Below are positions 1 through 13,038 of a stretch of 64,000 nucleotides of DNA, in pieces. A model generated the notes under the pieces. The model had not been told where the DNA came from. It did no database searches and saw nothing but the letters and a program-made list of their open reading frames with translations. The first letter of the stretch is position 1. Each line of letters starts with the position of its first letter. The stretch is from Anoplolepis gracilipes (lineage: Eukaryota; Arthropoda; Insecta; Hymenoptera; Formicidae), in the NCBI RefSeq assembly GCF_047496725.1, contig NC_132973.1:10798233-10862232 (forward strand), written 5' to 3'. Both the position numbers and the translations under genes were made by a program.

Positions 1-6
1 TTATAG

Positions 7-1509
7 CAAATGAAGGTTTATCGCCATCGCGTCGTAGCACGTTTCGGACTAATGCACATGATTGGCACGAACCTGTCAGTTTGGTTGAACGTTCTTGTGC
101 AGGAAACGAAACACGAGATCCTCACCTTCTATAATCCGGAGAATAACTCTCTCAGAATCTCTCACAGACTGGGTAAAGGCATTATGGATTTTCTATGATT
201 GCACGATTCGATTCTGCCATCTGACTCTTGAACTTTTAGGCTCAAAGGGTGGACTTCATCTCGGTGGTCACACTCATTCTCATCACGGAGAACACGTGCG
301 ACTCCCGCGCGGTCTCAAAGGACCCCATCACATGTTCGAATGCAGAAGAACGAATATAATGGGATCGTTAGTGCAAGATGCCAGTCCCTTCCTCTTTCCA
401 TGTACGATAGAATATAGCTTGATTTGCGCGGCCATTTTATACGTTATGTGGAAAAACATATCGAAAATCGGATTCACGCAGCCCACGACACCGCTCGGTT
501 CGCGTCATCACGCACACGCCTACAGGTATAGTGACAATAGGCACCTATACGGGTGCAATAACACAATATGTATCTACACGGAAGCACGCAAATGCCAACC
601 CAGTTTACGACAGCAACTAACTCTATTAATATACAGCTTACCGGAAAATCCAAGAGTGTGAATAATATGTGTTTTACGTATAAAGAGCAACGGATAATAA
701 AATATATACCACTAGAATATATTGTACATCGCATGTTGCGTCAAAATAAAAAAAAAATTCACAAATTAAACATTTCTAACGAATAAATTTCGCTTATTCG
801 CAGGAAATCGCCTCATCATTACAGCGTGGACTGCGCCCGCGCGCACAAGGGCCTCTTCGTGGGCATACTGATTCTGGTGCTGACTATAATCTCCCTGATT
901 CTTTTCTTCGTCCTCATTTCGCGACCCGAGTTGGTCAGCCTCGCCGTGACCGAGGTGAACGTCTGCGAGCTGACGCTTTATGGGATGTCCACTCTGGCGA
1001 CGCTGATCGGCATGTGCCAGATGCGCAAATTGCGCTACGATGGTGGCAGAAATCTCGAACTTGACAACATCCTCCTGGTGGCCGCGCAGACTGGCATGTT
1101 TATTTATTCCACGTTTACCATCATCGGCGGCCACTTCACCCTGCAGAAGCACACGGTCCTCGTGCTGGTCACCGCTCTGGCCAGCGTCGTCCAAACCACC
1201 TGTCAAACCATCTTCATCCTAGACGCATCCCGACGATCGGTGGCCACTGCCGAGCAGATACGCCGAAAGCCAGGCAGAGAGATCGTGACATTTCTACTGG
1301 TGACGAACCTGGCCATGTGGGCGATCAACACTCTGGAGAAGTCTCGAGCGGAATCGCATCCTGTGCAGTTGCACTTTTACGGCCTGTGGGCGTGGACGAT
1401 TATCACCCATGTCTCGATGCCGCTGGCTATTTTTTACAGATTCCACAGCACAGTTTGTCTGTGCGAGATATGGAAGCGGGCCTACAAAGTCAAACCGACC
1501 TACATGTGA
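7..1509 (+). CDS. Otop: Otopetrin proton channel Otop-A, 3' part (last three coding exons)
   Basis: Otopetrins are 12-TM proton channels of the plasma membrane, used in acid sensing. Three exons are visible: 7-172, 240-525 and 804-1509 (TGA stop). Acceptors are TTATAG|CAA, TTTTAG|GC and TTCGCAG|G; donors are G|GTAAAG and AG|GTATAG. The phases (0, 1, 2) join without a frame break to give 385 residues. Exon 1 carries the TM5 block with ARFGLMH and TNLSVW. Exon 2 carries TM6 with NIMGSLVQDASPFLFP and IEYSL, including the conserved Gln-Asp and Glu. Exon 3 carries TM7-TM12 and ends in the FYGLWAW and YRFHSTV blocks. The same blocks occur in the Otop-B gene at 29635-33538, which supports both models. 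The N-terminal half (TM1-TM4) lies left of the window. Oddities are a His-rich loop before TM6 and the absence of the intron that splits the equivalent region of Otop-B. The family call is firm; which insect otopetrin it is cannot be told. Confidence 0.93.
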
Positions 1510-1727
1510 CGTAAAAGGTCCCGCGAGATCGTATGGAAGATCGGAAATGTGCCGCAGCGGCCCAAGAGCCAACAGTCGAGGCTTTACGCTATCGCGGAGA
1601 ACGATCCGGCAAATTTCATATGATCGAGAAAAATATCGAATCGCTGCGACCGTCAAAGTTGGCGCGAAAATCGTTTTAAACAAGAAGAGTCTGTCGGACG
1701 GCGCTACAAAGAGTAGCCAACATCGAG

Positions 1728-1754
<27 letters not shown>
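1728..1754. repeat. Poly-T tract
   Basis: 27 consecutive T just downstream of the Otop-A stop. It may be the tail of a reverse-oriented retroposed copy or simple slippage; no element is visible next to it. Confidence 0.95.
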
Positions 1755-1758
<4 letters not shown>

Positions 1759-2436
1759 GAATGGAACTTTTCTAAACATTCGAGCACGATTGATGCGATG
1801 ATACATAAACAATTTATATACGAGATTTCTATTCACTCCAGGGTATCTCAGAAGAATTTTTACTAAATAGATTCGGAGACTTGTAATATTTCGATATTAC
1901 ATGCGTAAATTCATCATTTCAAGAAGAATATGTCGCGGTAAGAAAAGTATTCATAAAGAAAAAAAAAACTGTCACATAAACGGTATGTTATTTCGTCATT
2001 TATCGAAAGTCGATGTCCCTAGCTAGCATTGTACAAATATATTTCATCAGTATATAAATACTGGCAAGGCTATAAAACTAATATAACGTCATTGTTTTAA
2101 ACCATCATCAATTTCTAAAAAGAATTAGCTGTTCATCGAGTTTACTCCCACTCAGAAAATAATCATGCGAAAAGAATTTTAACAAACTGTAGAAGCGAAC
2201 TATCTCCGGAGATACGTGTTGAGATCCCTTCGCCGATGTAAGCCGATTTATCGGGATACAATATTATATACAGTCTCCTTGAGTACTTTTTAGAGATTTC
2301 AATGTTAAACTTCTTACTCGCTATTGATATCTGTAAATAGCCTCTTTACCACGCTGCAAAGCCTATACTAACAATAAGAAGGGGAGATTTTAGAACCGCA
2401 CGAACACGCACTTAACAAAATCGCGAATTTCGATGC

Positions 2437-2442
2437 AATAAA
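2437..2442 (+). terminator. Candidate poly(A) signal of Otop-A
   Basis: First AATAAA after the Otop-A stop (context GATGCAATAAAGGG). It would give a 3' UTR of about 0.95 kb. Later AATAAA copies at 4858 and 5302 are equally possible. Confidence 0.35.
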
Positions 2443-3117
2443 GGGATACGACGCGTGCATTGACATTTGTCGCTTTCTCACAGCTTTTGCCCCACGTGAT
2501 GATCCTACAGAGTAAAAATGACAGCACGAGCACACACCGAATCATTCGATGAACGCAATTTATATCGCGCTAGCGTAGCGGACGAACGATTTTGCTGTTA
2601 TCTGGTATCGATTCCAACATCCTGCGAATAAGATTAAAAGGAGAGACAAAAGATCCTTTATCTACTTTGTATAAAAAATTATTTAGGACAATTAATTGTA
2701 CTTTTCAAATCGATTTAACTGCTTAGACCAACAAATCTCCTAAAATAAAATTTTATAATGTTAAAAGGACATGTAGTAAATCTTCTAAATTTTCTCTGTT
2801 CAGAAATAATCAAGTACGTTTTCTCAATTCAATTCATCGGCAGATACGATGTAAACAGTCCGCGAAAAAAATATAATTAATTATGATTTTTTATACGTAT
2901 ATATTTAAATTTAAAGCGCTCGTTCAGATATTTAAAACGCACAATTATAAAATGACAAAATGTACACGCGTTAGAAATAGAAAGGACTAGATTTTTCTTA
3001 GAAACAATCGAAGCGGCTGGCGTAGGCCTTTCTTCGGCCTTTAAGGGAACAATGAATCTTCGTTCGATAAATTTTTCTATCTATTTCAAGTAATGAGTGA
3101 GAAGAAGAACTCAAAGA

Positions 3118-3120
<3 letters not shown>

Positions 3121-3192
<72 letters not shown>
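3121..3192. repeat. (CT)36 microsatellite
   Basis: Uninterrupted CT dinucleotides for about 72 bases. The Arg-Glu ORF on the minus strand across it is a by-product of the repeat. Confidence 0.98.
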
Positions 3193-3199
<7 letters not shown>

Positions 3200-4611
3200 A
3201 TAAGACTGAAACGAACGTTAGGAGAACGGTCGAGATGGACCGAGCATAAATCCTGATCCACTTGGACCCGAGTCGTCTGGTTATAACTCGTTCGTTCGAC
3301 GCTCGTAATTCATGGCATTCTCACGGATATCCGTCTTCCACGTAGTACAAACTGCAGTTTAAACAACAATCGTCCATGCAGATGGTTCGAGAATTAAAGC
3401 ACAAATAAAATAACGGTGGGAGATACAGAGAAATTACAAGTACAATAAAATAAAAGATAATATCATAGTACACTGATATTATTCGCAGATATTTTCGTAA
3501 AAAATAAAATTGACGAACAAATACCGTAATTAGTTAGAAATATTTTAATAACGACGCTGTAACGTCTCTATTTATTTCTTGGTTCTTTATTTACCTAACT
3601 CGAGATCGATAACTCGCACCGTAAACTTGACATTTTAGAACGCCTCGCACGCTGTCCATGTATAATTTGAAACTAAACAAAACATCATACAGATATGAAA
3701 TATTCTAAAAGAAAACACGCAGAAATTCGAGATCTCTAGCTATTTTATACTTAAAAAAAATGTACGCACAAGAAAAATATGTATAATTTTACACATTATT
3801 ATTATCGTAGAAATTAATTCGTAGAGGCAAAAATAATTAGCACTGCTGTTACGATTATAATACATGAATATTTTATTGTCAGTGTTGGATTTGTACTATC
3901 AAGAGAAACTAATTTTACGTCGGGCTCAGAAAGGTGATCAGGATTCAAATCGATGCACGAATATATGTTGCAGACACTCGTGTAATTTTCAGAGCTAGAT
4001 ACAGAGACGAAAAGATGAAGACGCGTGTAAAGTAGAAAATACAACAGTACAACGGCTGATCATATCATTAAGCCTTAAATCCGTCGAGAAGAGTGCTGTC
4101 CGAACTCTGATTAAAAGAGACAAAGGGGATCAAGATCGATTGTGATCAAAAGCGCGATCTCGAAACTATAGAAGCGACCTACTCGAGTTTCTTTTCATGC
4201 TCAACTCACAGATGTGATGACGAGAGGATCACAGATTTGAAGGAAAAAAAAATTGTGACGTGATCACGTACGGGTACGCGTGTGTGTATGGGTGTACGTA
4301 TGCGAGTGTGTATGTGTGTGTGACCTTGTAAATGAAACGAGACGAAAAAGATACGGAGAAAGGAGGGAAAATCGAGATCTAACGGAAATATGTATATGCG
4401 TTTATAGATAATACGTGTTTCGTGCTAGAAGCTTTGATATATCGATTATCGCCGTTGCGAATTATAGTTATCCGGTCGGTGCGCAGTCGATTTTTTGTAA
4501 GATATAGTTTCTCTAAGACGGTTGTAAATAAACGGAGGAGAATTATACAATAAAAGAGCGAAATTCTCTCGGTGTTTAGCGCTAGTTGTGTCGACATGTT
4601 TCTTCCTATAG

Positions 4612-4626
4612 CATATATATATATAA

Positions 4627-4678
<52 letters not shown>
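4612..4678. repeat. (TA)n/(CA)n compound microsatellite
   Basis: TA repeat with two interruptions running into CACACACA. The Tyr-Ile ORFs on the minus strand here are by-products. Confidence 0.97.
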
Positions 4679-7600
4679 TATTTATATATACAAGATATAA
4701 ATATATTTATTATTACGTTGTTCTATTATAATATTTATTGTAATATCTGACATATAGAATTTACGCGCGACATGTTACGTTTATTGAAAGTCCCAAGGAC
4801 TTATGCCGAGATCTCATGTTTCTTCTCTCATCTTTACTTCTTTGCCTATGATTTCTAAATAAATAAAGCAGTTAGAATATCACGATATAAACTATAAATA
4901 AAAAATATGAAATGATTTAGATTTAATTGTTGCAGTTTAATTACTTAAATAAACAATCTATATTTCACTTCCAACGTTGGAAAAGTAAATCTCTCTTGCT
5001 GAAGATTCCTTTTCGGATAGATTTCTCTCGTGCATATCGTTGATGCATTTACGGATCTCGGCATAAGTCTTCTCCGTAAAAAGATGAAAATCAGGACGAA
5101 ATTAATTAAGAAAGGACGCAATTCGCATTCGCGAGTGATATAAGAGGAAAACGAGTAGAGGAAAAGGGTTTCTCTCTTTACTATATCACATCTCTAAACT
5201 GTACTTTTTCTATGTCCGCATAATCTAGTTCCTACGCAATGTTTGTACTCTTATACCCTTTGTACTATTTGTACCTTACGAATTGCAATACACTCGTCCG
5301 CAATAAACGCTTCTTTTTATTGCTCTACACAATCACATTTCCGTCATCGTAATATTAATTTTCGTTATTATATATATAGAAAGTACGAATATCACATTAA
5401 ATTAATAAACCGCATTTCTCTATATTATTCTTGCTGTGAATAATCGACGAAAGTAACGCCAAGATGAAATTTCAATCATGTGAAATCGCACTTTCTACAT
5501 AATGTAAAGTTTGATTCGCACTACGATAGGCAGTCAATACAACGAGACAACCGCGAATAACTCAAATAACGGCGAATCGTGGCCGAGCGATCAAGTCGAC
5601 CTAAATACTGCTTGCGATTTCAAAGTCGATTCCGCGATTATACGTTCGTGATTTCTTGATGTCAAGGTAGGCCTTGCTTGGGTCCAAGGTCATTTGGTGA
5701 CTGACCTTCAAATTGAATCTAACGAGAAACGAGATTTGCATCGTGACTTTCACTTCGCGGAATTAATCCGTTTTTCGCGCGAATTAAAGAAGGTATTATC
5801 AATTTACTTGACGAATAAATCGTTAATAATTCTATTGCGTTATATCACAATAAAAACATTCACTTTTAATTTTTTCAACTTGAGTTATATTTCATAATAA
5901 TATATACGTTAAAAAATACATTAGAACCATTTTATATATATATTAACATTTTTATACATTTGCGTTTTTAATAGATTTCTTAATATTTGACAAATTGTCT
6001 TTTCGTGAAATTAGTAATAATATAACACTAGTATTAATTACATTATTAATAATAAAGTATAGTTTGAATAGCATATTGCATGCTTAATATACATTCTATT
6101 GTAATGATTGTCGGCGTAATGAAAATTGATAAAATTAATTTAATGTTGCTATGTTCATAAAATTAGAGACACGTGGACAGGATAATTGCGAGTATTTCAT
6201 ATTGAATATGCTGCTAATGTAACAGGAGCGCTCCCATGAGTGCTCTTGAGACATAATTAATTAAATTGTCAAATGGGGTACGTGCTCTTAATTATTCCAT
6301 TGAATAAATTCGATCAATTAAAAGTACTTTACTTAATTTGCAAAAATATAAATATTACCTAATATCAATTACCGTCTCGTTAATTTCTAATTAAAATTGA
6401 AATTATTGAAACTGTTTTCCCATATCTTATTGGCTCGATTGAAGAACACTTTGCAACATACAGTATCCCGATTGTTAGCTTAACCTGAAGAAGTATTAAA
6501 TTATCAGTAGCGATCCCGGATGAATACTGCAATCCGGATGAGAGGTGCAAAAAGAGCGTGAATCGGGTCTGCGAGAGCTGGATGCGCCTCGTGTACGTAG
6601 GTCGTTTTTATCGCGGCACGTGAGAGGATCGTTGCATAAGAGAGCGTGCGAACGAAACGACCCTTGTGCGCCCGACTTAATTCCCAATGTTTGCTCACAG
6701 ACTGCTGTTGCGTGGGTGTGTTACTCGTTCTCGGTTTCCGTAGCCATCCTACGCGATCGCCTTTTATAAAAATACCAAGACTGCATATCGATGTTGATAA
6801 GGGGGATCTGGTAGAAGATTGATATTTATTGCGTACGTAAATTGATTGTTGAAAATAATAAATAACAGTTATATAAACGGTTAATTCTACTAAAATTGAC
6901 GACATCGTTATTTTCGTGCTGATTAATGAGAAGGCAAATCAAGAGGTTCTTTGATCGCAATTAATAACAAGTGATTAATATATCTGCATTTTTCCTCCTT
7001 GGTAGAAAATAACTAGGAACGGAAATTCTGAGCGCTTTAGCTAAAGACTATGATTATACTGTCTTGTAACAATAAAAATAGCCTATCAGTCGATTCCAGG
7101 AGGTAGATATTGTGTAAAAAGTTTACCCTACTTTCGCTTGTAAATTAACCTCGTTATAACATTACCGCGATCCTCTCGATGGGACTTCGCCGCAGAGTGA
7201 AAGAGAATAAGGGGCGCGCGAATATTCATGTTTCATGAAAACCGATCCGCAAGGACAAAGAAAGGTAACAATAATATTCTCTATTTATATGCGTTGTGAA
7301 GCACCGCGATCTCTCGTTTCAACCATCCAGCTGGTCCGATGAATCGTTCGTGGGGAGAATATTCGTAATTACTGACTAAATCTACCCCTCGTCGGCGTTG
7401 CCAGGTTCCGAGTATTCGAAAGAGGGTGCATTTTAGTCATCAAACCCCGCAATCCAACCCTGCAGTCATTCTTAGACACAGAGCAGTTTAAGTCGTGATA
7501 TATAAAATCAATATATCCGACAGACTGACTTCTCAATCAGCTTAGGTTACTCGGTATAATAACGGAAGATGTTGAGAAATTTAATAAACGTCATATAATA

Positions 7601-7732
7601 ATAATAATACAATATACTTAATTAATATTTAATTAAATTCAATATGATATCTACGCATTATTATTTTATACTATTTGTACAATACATTAAGTATACAAAA
7701 ACATTTTATTGTTACTGCGATATAATTATATA

Positions 7733-8306
7733 GCGTAAACTCGGGTAAGATGGCCATAGTTTTTTAAAATGCAACAAACATACTTTTATTTTTGTTTTTT
7801 TTTTTAATAGTGCTTGGCATGTTATCTCCACTGAAGCTTAAATTACGTAATATTATCGAAATTAAAAGGAAAATATTTAATAGAAATTTTATATTATCAA
7901 AATAGTACAACATAAGGATTGGCCATCTTATCCAACTTTTAAGCAAAAGATGACCATAATATTTATAAAAAAATAGTGAAAACAAAAATAAAAATTATAT
8001 AGGTCATATAATAATTTACATATCTTTATAATATGTCTAACGTCGATTACGATAGTTTAACTGTAATTTATTCGACGTTGCATAACAGTTTTTAGTGGAC
8101 AAATGAAAAACTTTGCTTGTAGTCAAAAGTAAAAATATGATATAAGATTCACAATATCGTTATTTCGAACAATGTATGCGAATAAACTACCGTAAATATC
8201 GATTATCTTTGATAATGACTAAAAAAGCGCACTATGTAACAATTATTGAAAAAATTACAAGCCTATGGCCATCTTTTCCGTATGGCCATCAAACCCCAGT
8301 TTACCC
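7733..8306 (+). mobile_element. MITE family 1, copy 1 (TA target site, Tc1/mariner-like ends)
   Basis: 574-bp nonautonomous element. The ends read GCGTAAACTCGGGTAAG and CCCCAGTTTACCC, which form terminal inverted repeats, and it is flanked by TA on both sides. Internal copies of GGCCATCTT and its complement occur near both ends and in the middle. An opposite-orientation copy lies at 55505-56074 with similarity over its whole length. No transposase is encoded. The TA duplication points to a Tc1/mariner-type mobiliser, which is inference from the target site. Confidence 0.85.
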
Positions 8307-8520
8307 TAATGAAAATTGGAAAGTAAATTTTTGTCGTAACGCATTTCCCATTTCCTTATAAGTTCGAGACTTAAATTTCATTTCGCACTTTTAAAGCGCA
8401 CGCTTAAAGCTTCTCGATCGCGAAAGAGAACAAAGACTGCGCGTGGTTTTTCTCTTGGGCGCGTGCGAATTAACCCTACCATTTCACCTGTAATAGCCCT
8501 GATGCCTCCGTCCATCGTAC

Positions 8521-9267
8521 GTGGAGCGAGGCAGTTTCGACGCAACAACGACCATCAGCACCACTACCATCAACCAGAAGCGTCAGTGTTACCACCGACG
8601 TAGACACAGTGGCCAGTACCTACGTAGGGGACAGAGGAACCGTCCACGGGGTGGAAAAGCGGGAATCGCGGGAGCTGTGGGTATTGATCGCCTTTCCACA
8701 TTGCATGGGGGTGGCTTCGCGCGCGCGGCGACCCCCATAACCAACTGAGCGTCGCCATTACACCGCCATGGGCGACCGCGCAACGTCAGAGGCGTACTAA
8801 GAGAGAGACAGATTCCTTCAACCGGCCGGCACGCCGGTATCAAGACCGAATCGAGTCGTACACGCACACGCGAGTCGGTCATCAGGAGCGCGTAGCGATA
8901 GAGAAGCGATAGAGAGCGCGGGAGAAAAGGACAAGAAGAAGAGAGGGTGGAAAGAGACGAAGAAGTCGTCCGCCTAGAGGGACGACGAAGAGCGACCGGC
9001 CGCTTCCGGATAGAGCGCAAGCTCGGGGCTTCTTGTTTACATCCACCCTGTGCCGACCAACACGTTGCTCCGAGGTAGCGCGACCGACGCCACGTTGTTG
9101 GCTGAAGATTCACTGCCTCCTGTAAATCTGACTGAAGAAGTATTTAGAACCGGAGTATTTTAGAAGAGAACTTTCCACAGCGAGAACGTTTTGCCTTAGG
9201 ACGACCCTGGCAGGTGGGGGACAGGACTTGCCCATGGCACGAACCTGCTTCCTCGATTAATGGGCGC
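8521..9267 (+). promoter_or_regulatory. GC-rich island, candidate promoter and noncoding first exon
   Basis: A sharp GC-rich island in AT-rich surroundings that ends in GGGCGC|GTGAGT, a good donor at 9268. It could be a distal 5' UTR exon of the long Otop-B transcript, whose first coding exon starts at 16310. The ORFs on both strands are Arg/Ser/Pro-rich, mutually overlapping and unlike any family I know. No TATA box is evident. Confidence 0.25.
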
Positions 9268-12200
9268 GTGAGTATGTCTGCCATGTGGGCTTTTCATGGG
9301 TGTCTTATAGTGAATCTATTTGTGTTGTGAGAGTCTCGTAGTTACTGAGAATTACGTGTTGCGCACGCGACAATCGACGGATGTTTGTGTCACGTGCATG
9401 TTCACGCAGCATGACTTCCGGAAAGATTCGTTAATTTGTCGGTGTTGAAAAAATTGCACGCGATAAATAGTGAGATTTAATTAAAGTGATAATTAATCGT
9501 GGCCTTGCAAGTATGTGAAATATGTTGATATTAGTACGCTATACGATATTGGAATTTCGTTATGGGCAGGCGATTATACACAAAGTTGCTAAATTGAAAT
9601 TGATTAGATTATTATAGTAGTGAGAGAGAAAATTTAAACGTGTCGTATACAAGTCTTTTTTTTTGTTTGCATTGCAACTTGATAAAAAAAAAAATTCTTA
9701 ATCCTTTAATATATTTTTTTAGCACAGTTTAAATTTTCGTAATTTAATAAATTTTATTTAATTTGCTAAAAATTAATGACGTGATTTAAGCTGTAATAAA
9801 AAATATATATTAATATACAATTAATAATCGTTTAAATTGATGAGATTATTTTGCGATTTTCATAAGCTCTTACATATGATCATTGCCAATTATAGAATTT
9901 ATGGTTTGGCTCTTGATCTGGATTGAAAATGTAATGCTACTTTTTTACGCTAATTTCGCGGTGAACAATTTTCTAGCAAAACAATTCCATGTCAGCAATA
10001 TTGATTTTTAAGTTCGCTGCGTGTAAATGCATGAAATTACTTTTATGGAATGGAATGCATTCACAATAGCCGAGAGATTTCATGAAAATCATCACAACAA
10101 TGTAAATCATCATGCAACGCGATTCATACAAAAGAGATCGAGATAAAAAGCTAGAAAATTAAATGTTAAAGCTACAAAATACATGCATATATGTATGAAT
10201 ATGCAATACACAAACATGTATGCAAATATATACAAAAATATAATTTAAATTGTTTTTTAAAAGATATATAAGATATGACATTTTTTAAAATAAAAAGATT
10301 TTTATCAAATATTATTTGATTTTTTCATCTAAATTGTAAATTTACCATAAATAACGTGCAGAAAAAATGATTTTTGCGCTTCATTTAATCATTTAATCTT
10401 GCGTAAACGAGAAGAACGTGCGGCGCATTGTAAATTATACGTGAAAGGGGAGCGTTTAGCGAGCTGACAAATGTGCGAGGCTTTGGTTCGGCCATGCCGC
10501 GAACCTTGAACTTATCGATCAGCCTGTATTTATATTACAACGATCCAAAAATCGAGTCAAGGACCGGCGAATAAAAATAAGAGGACTGTTCGAATTATGT
10601 ACGCACATGGTACATGCATGTATTCCGTTGCCACGTTTGCCAGGCCATAGCATTAAATTGTAATTTCATGACTGGGAAGAAAGAAGGACATGGTCAATCT
10701 TGCCGAATATAATTTCTACTTATATCTTTGAGTCACGCGATTATCGAATTCGTTAAAACATGATTGATTATTAAAGATTTCTCAATGCGCGAATAATGAA
10801 ACGAAGTAAGTAATATATATATATAAGCAAAATATATAAATTCAATCAAAAAATTGGCCAAAGTATTGCCATTGAAAAAAATATATTATATTTCTTTATA
10901 TAAATTCAAAATAGCTCAGAGCTCAGAGTATGAAAGAAATCACGGTAGATAAAAAGTGAGGATATGTCTGTCATCAATGACTTCTTTGAAGTTGCAATGA
11001 GTGACAGTGTGTAAGATCTAAGAAAAAGTTCTTATGTATATATCTTCCTACCCTACGGTGTCCACGGTAATCCTTCTTTTGATATGTCAAACCGGAAAAG
11101 GGATTGGTGTGTTAGACTTCAAAGAAATTCAATGGAGACAGAATATCTCAACGAAAAGATACCTTATAAAAGTCACGAAAAAAATAAAATTATATTGTAA
11201 ATAAAATATTGAAATCGGTTAATTAATTCTAAAAAATAATCAAAAAGTTATATTTGCAATTTATTATACGCATCAATAATAATGTTTAAACTGAAAACAA
11301 AGATAGGCTTCGCATGATGTACTTTCGCATACATTATCAAGTTACTCGCCTCAAGTGACCAATATCTCCAAGAATATCCACCGCCGACCCACGATTCGAA
11401 AAGAGAAAGGATCCCGCGGGGTACCGTGTAACCATCATAGAATCAGAATTATTCGCGCGCGGGACACGAAACGCAACGCGAGTGCCTCGACGCAGTAGCT
11501 TTGTTCGATTATAAACGTACAATTGTTCGACATAAATTGTCAAATTAATCTTCGACAGGACCATGTGATACAATTATGTGTGTATGATTTCAAAATCGTG
11601 TTTCATTTATATTGAAAAATAATATACATATATGTATATAATTAGGAGTCATGTGGAGATTTAGCGAGGAAAGAAAATTTTAGATAGCCTTTGATGAAAA
11701 ATAATATTTTTCTAAAAATATCGATTGTATTAAATTGATGTTCGCGGTTGACTGATCGGTGACTTTCGGTTAATTAAACTTTTCGGCACGTTGAGCACGG
11801 TCAACTTGGAAATCTTCCCTCGACGTGATCCAAAATGGAGGTAAGAAATGAAAAAAAATAAAAAATTGGCAAATAAATTTTTCCGTGAGAAATTTCTTCT
11901 ATTATTTTTTCACGTAATAAGTGCTGCAAATCTGAAAATTTTTTGTTATTTTATCTATATCTTGTTAATAATAACGTTATCATTAATATGATCTAAAATA
12001 ATAATATGCGTTTTAAACACGTTATTGTTTTTCGTTAAAAAAAATGTCTTCTTTTAATTTTGTTGATCTTCGGAAAAAAAATCTCGAAGCAATTAAATAT
12101 ACAATTGTTACACGCATTTAATTGAAAAATATTGCGGAACATGCGCCGAGTTGAAAGTCCGGCATAAATATTTCCGAGATAGCAAAGTCAGAGGCGGAAG

Positions 12201-12599
12201 GGCAATAACTGTTGTAATTATCGTAATAACAGCGATTACTATGCAGCGCAGTTGCAATCGAGGTAATGTCGATCGTCAGAGAATCATGCTGTTCTCTCTC
12301 GGAAATGCTGTATCTATTCAAACATCGAAAAACAATACACGTTACAATACATACAACTAATTTTTTCTCAATATCATATATTTATGCATAAAATTACATA
12401 CCGGACAATTTAATATTTTAACATTCCTAAATAATTAATAATAAAAAACCCATGTGTGAAATTGATAATTTAATCCAGAGAACGGCATTCGAGGGAAAGA
12501 ATGTTTGGAAAAATATTTCGCATCAACCTGATACCTACTAGTAAGTTAGAAAATTACCGTCGGTATCAAAGAGCGAGCGTCATTGACCAACTCGACGCT

Positions 12600-13038
12600 G
12601 AGAAGCATCCCCTCACGGGGGTGAGGGAGCGACATGGTAGAGGATCGGTCGATGGATAGTACGTGGGCCGTGGGGCGTCGCGACGCCGGCGTCGGTAGGA
12701 AGCTCACAGGTGGTCGCCACGCAGTCTGGCCGTGTTTCGTGTCGGGTGCCGTGCCGTGCCGCGGCAGCGTCTCGGCGAGCTGCCGCTTTTTCGAGGTCCA
12801 CGACCGACCGGGGCCAGAATCGATCCGCGGCCACTTCCGGCTTCCGTTTGTTGTGACGCCCGTGCGCGCGGGAGTACCCCGGCAATAACCTCGCCCCCGC
12901 GATAGATATATACGTGCATATGTGCAAGTGTGTACGATATATATATATATATATATACATATATGTGCGTGATTCGACTATCTTTCGCTATCTGTGCACG
13001 AGTCACTACGAGTGTTCTATCATCGTGAGCTCGCACAT
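12600..13038 (+). promoter_or_regulatory. GC-rich island, second candidate noncoding first exon
   Basis: GC-rich stretch followed by a short TA repeat (about 12938-12958) and then CGCACAT|GTAAGT, a strong donor at 13039. Overlapping ORFs on both strands have no recognisable content. It is a possible alternative 5' exon for Otop-B; only transcript data would tell. Confidence 0.2.

Larger units (their letters stand above)
1510..7732. other. 3' flank of Otop-A, no gene recognised
   Basis: AT-rich DNA after the Otop-A stop. The first few hundred bases are probably 3' UTR. AATAAA poly(A) signal candidates lie at 2437-2442, 4858-4867 (two overlapping) and 5302-5307; the sequence does not show which is used. 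A 27-base T run, a CT microsatellite and a TA/CA repeat are listed separately. A slightly GC-richer patch at about 6500-6770 has short ORFs on both strands but no splice-consistent or family signal. Confidence 0.6.
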
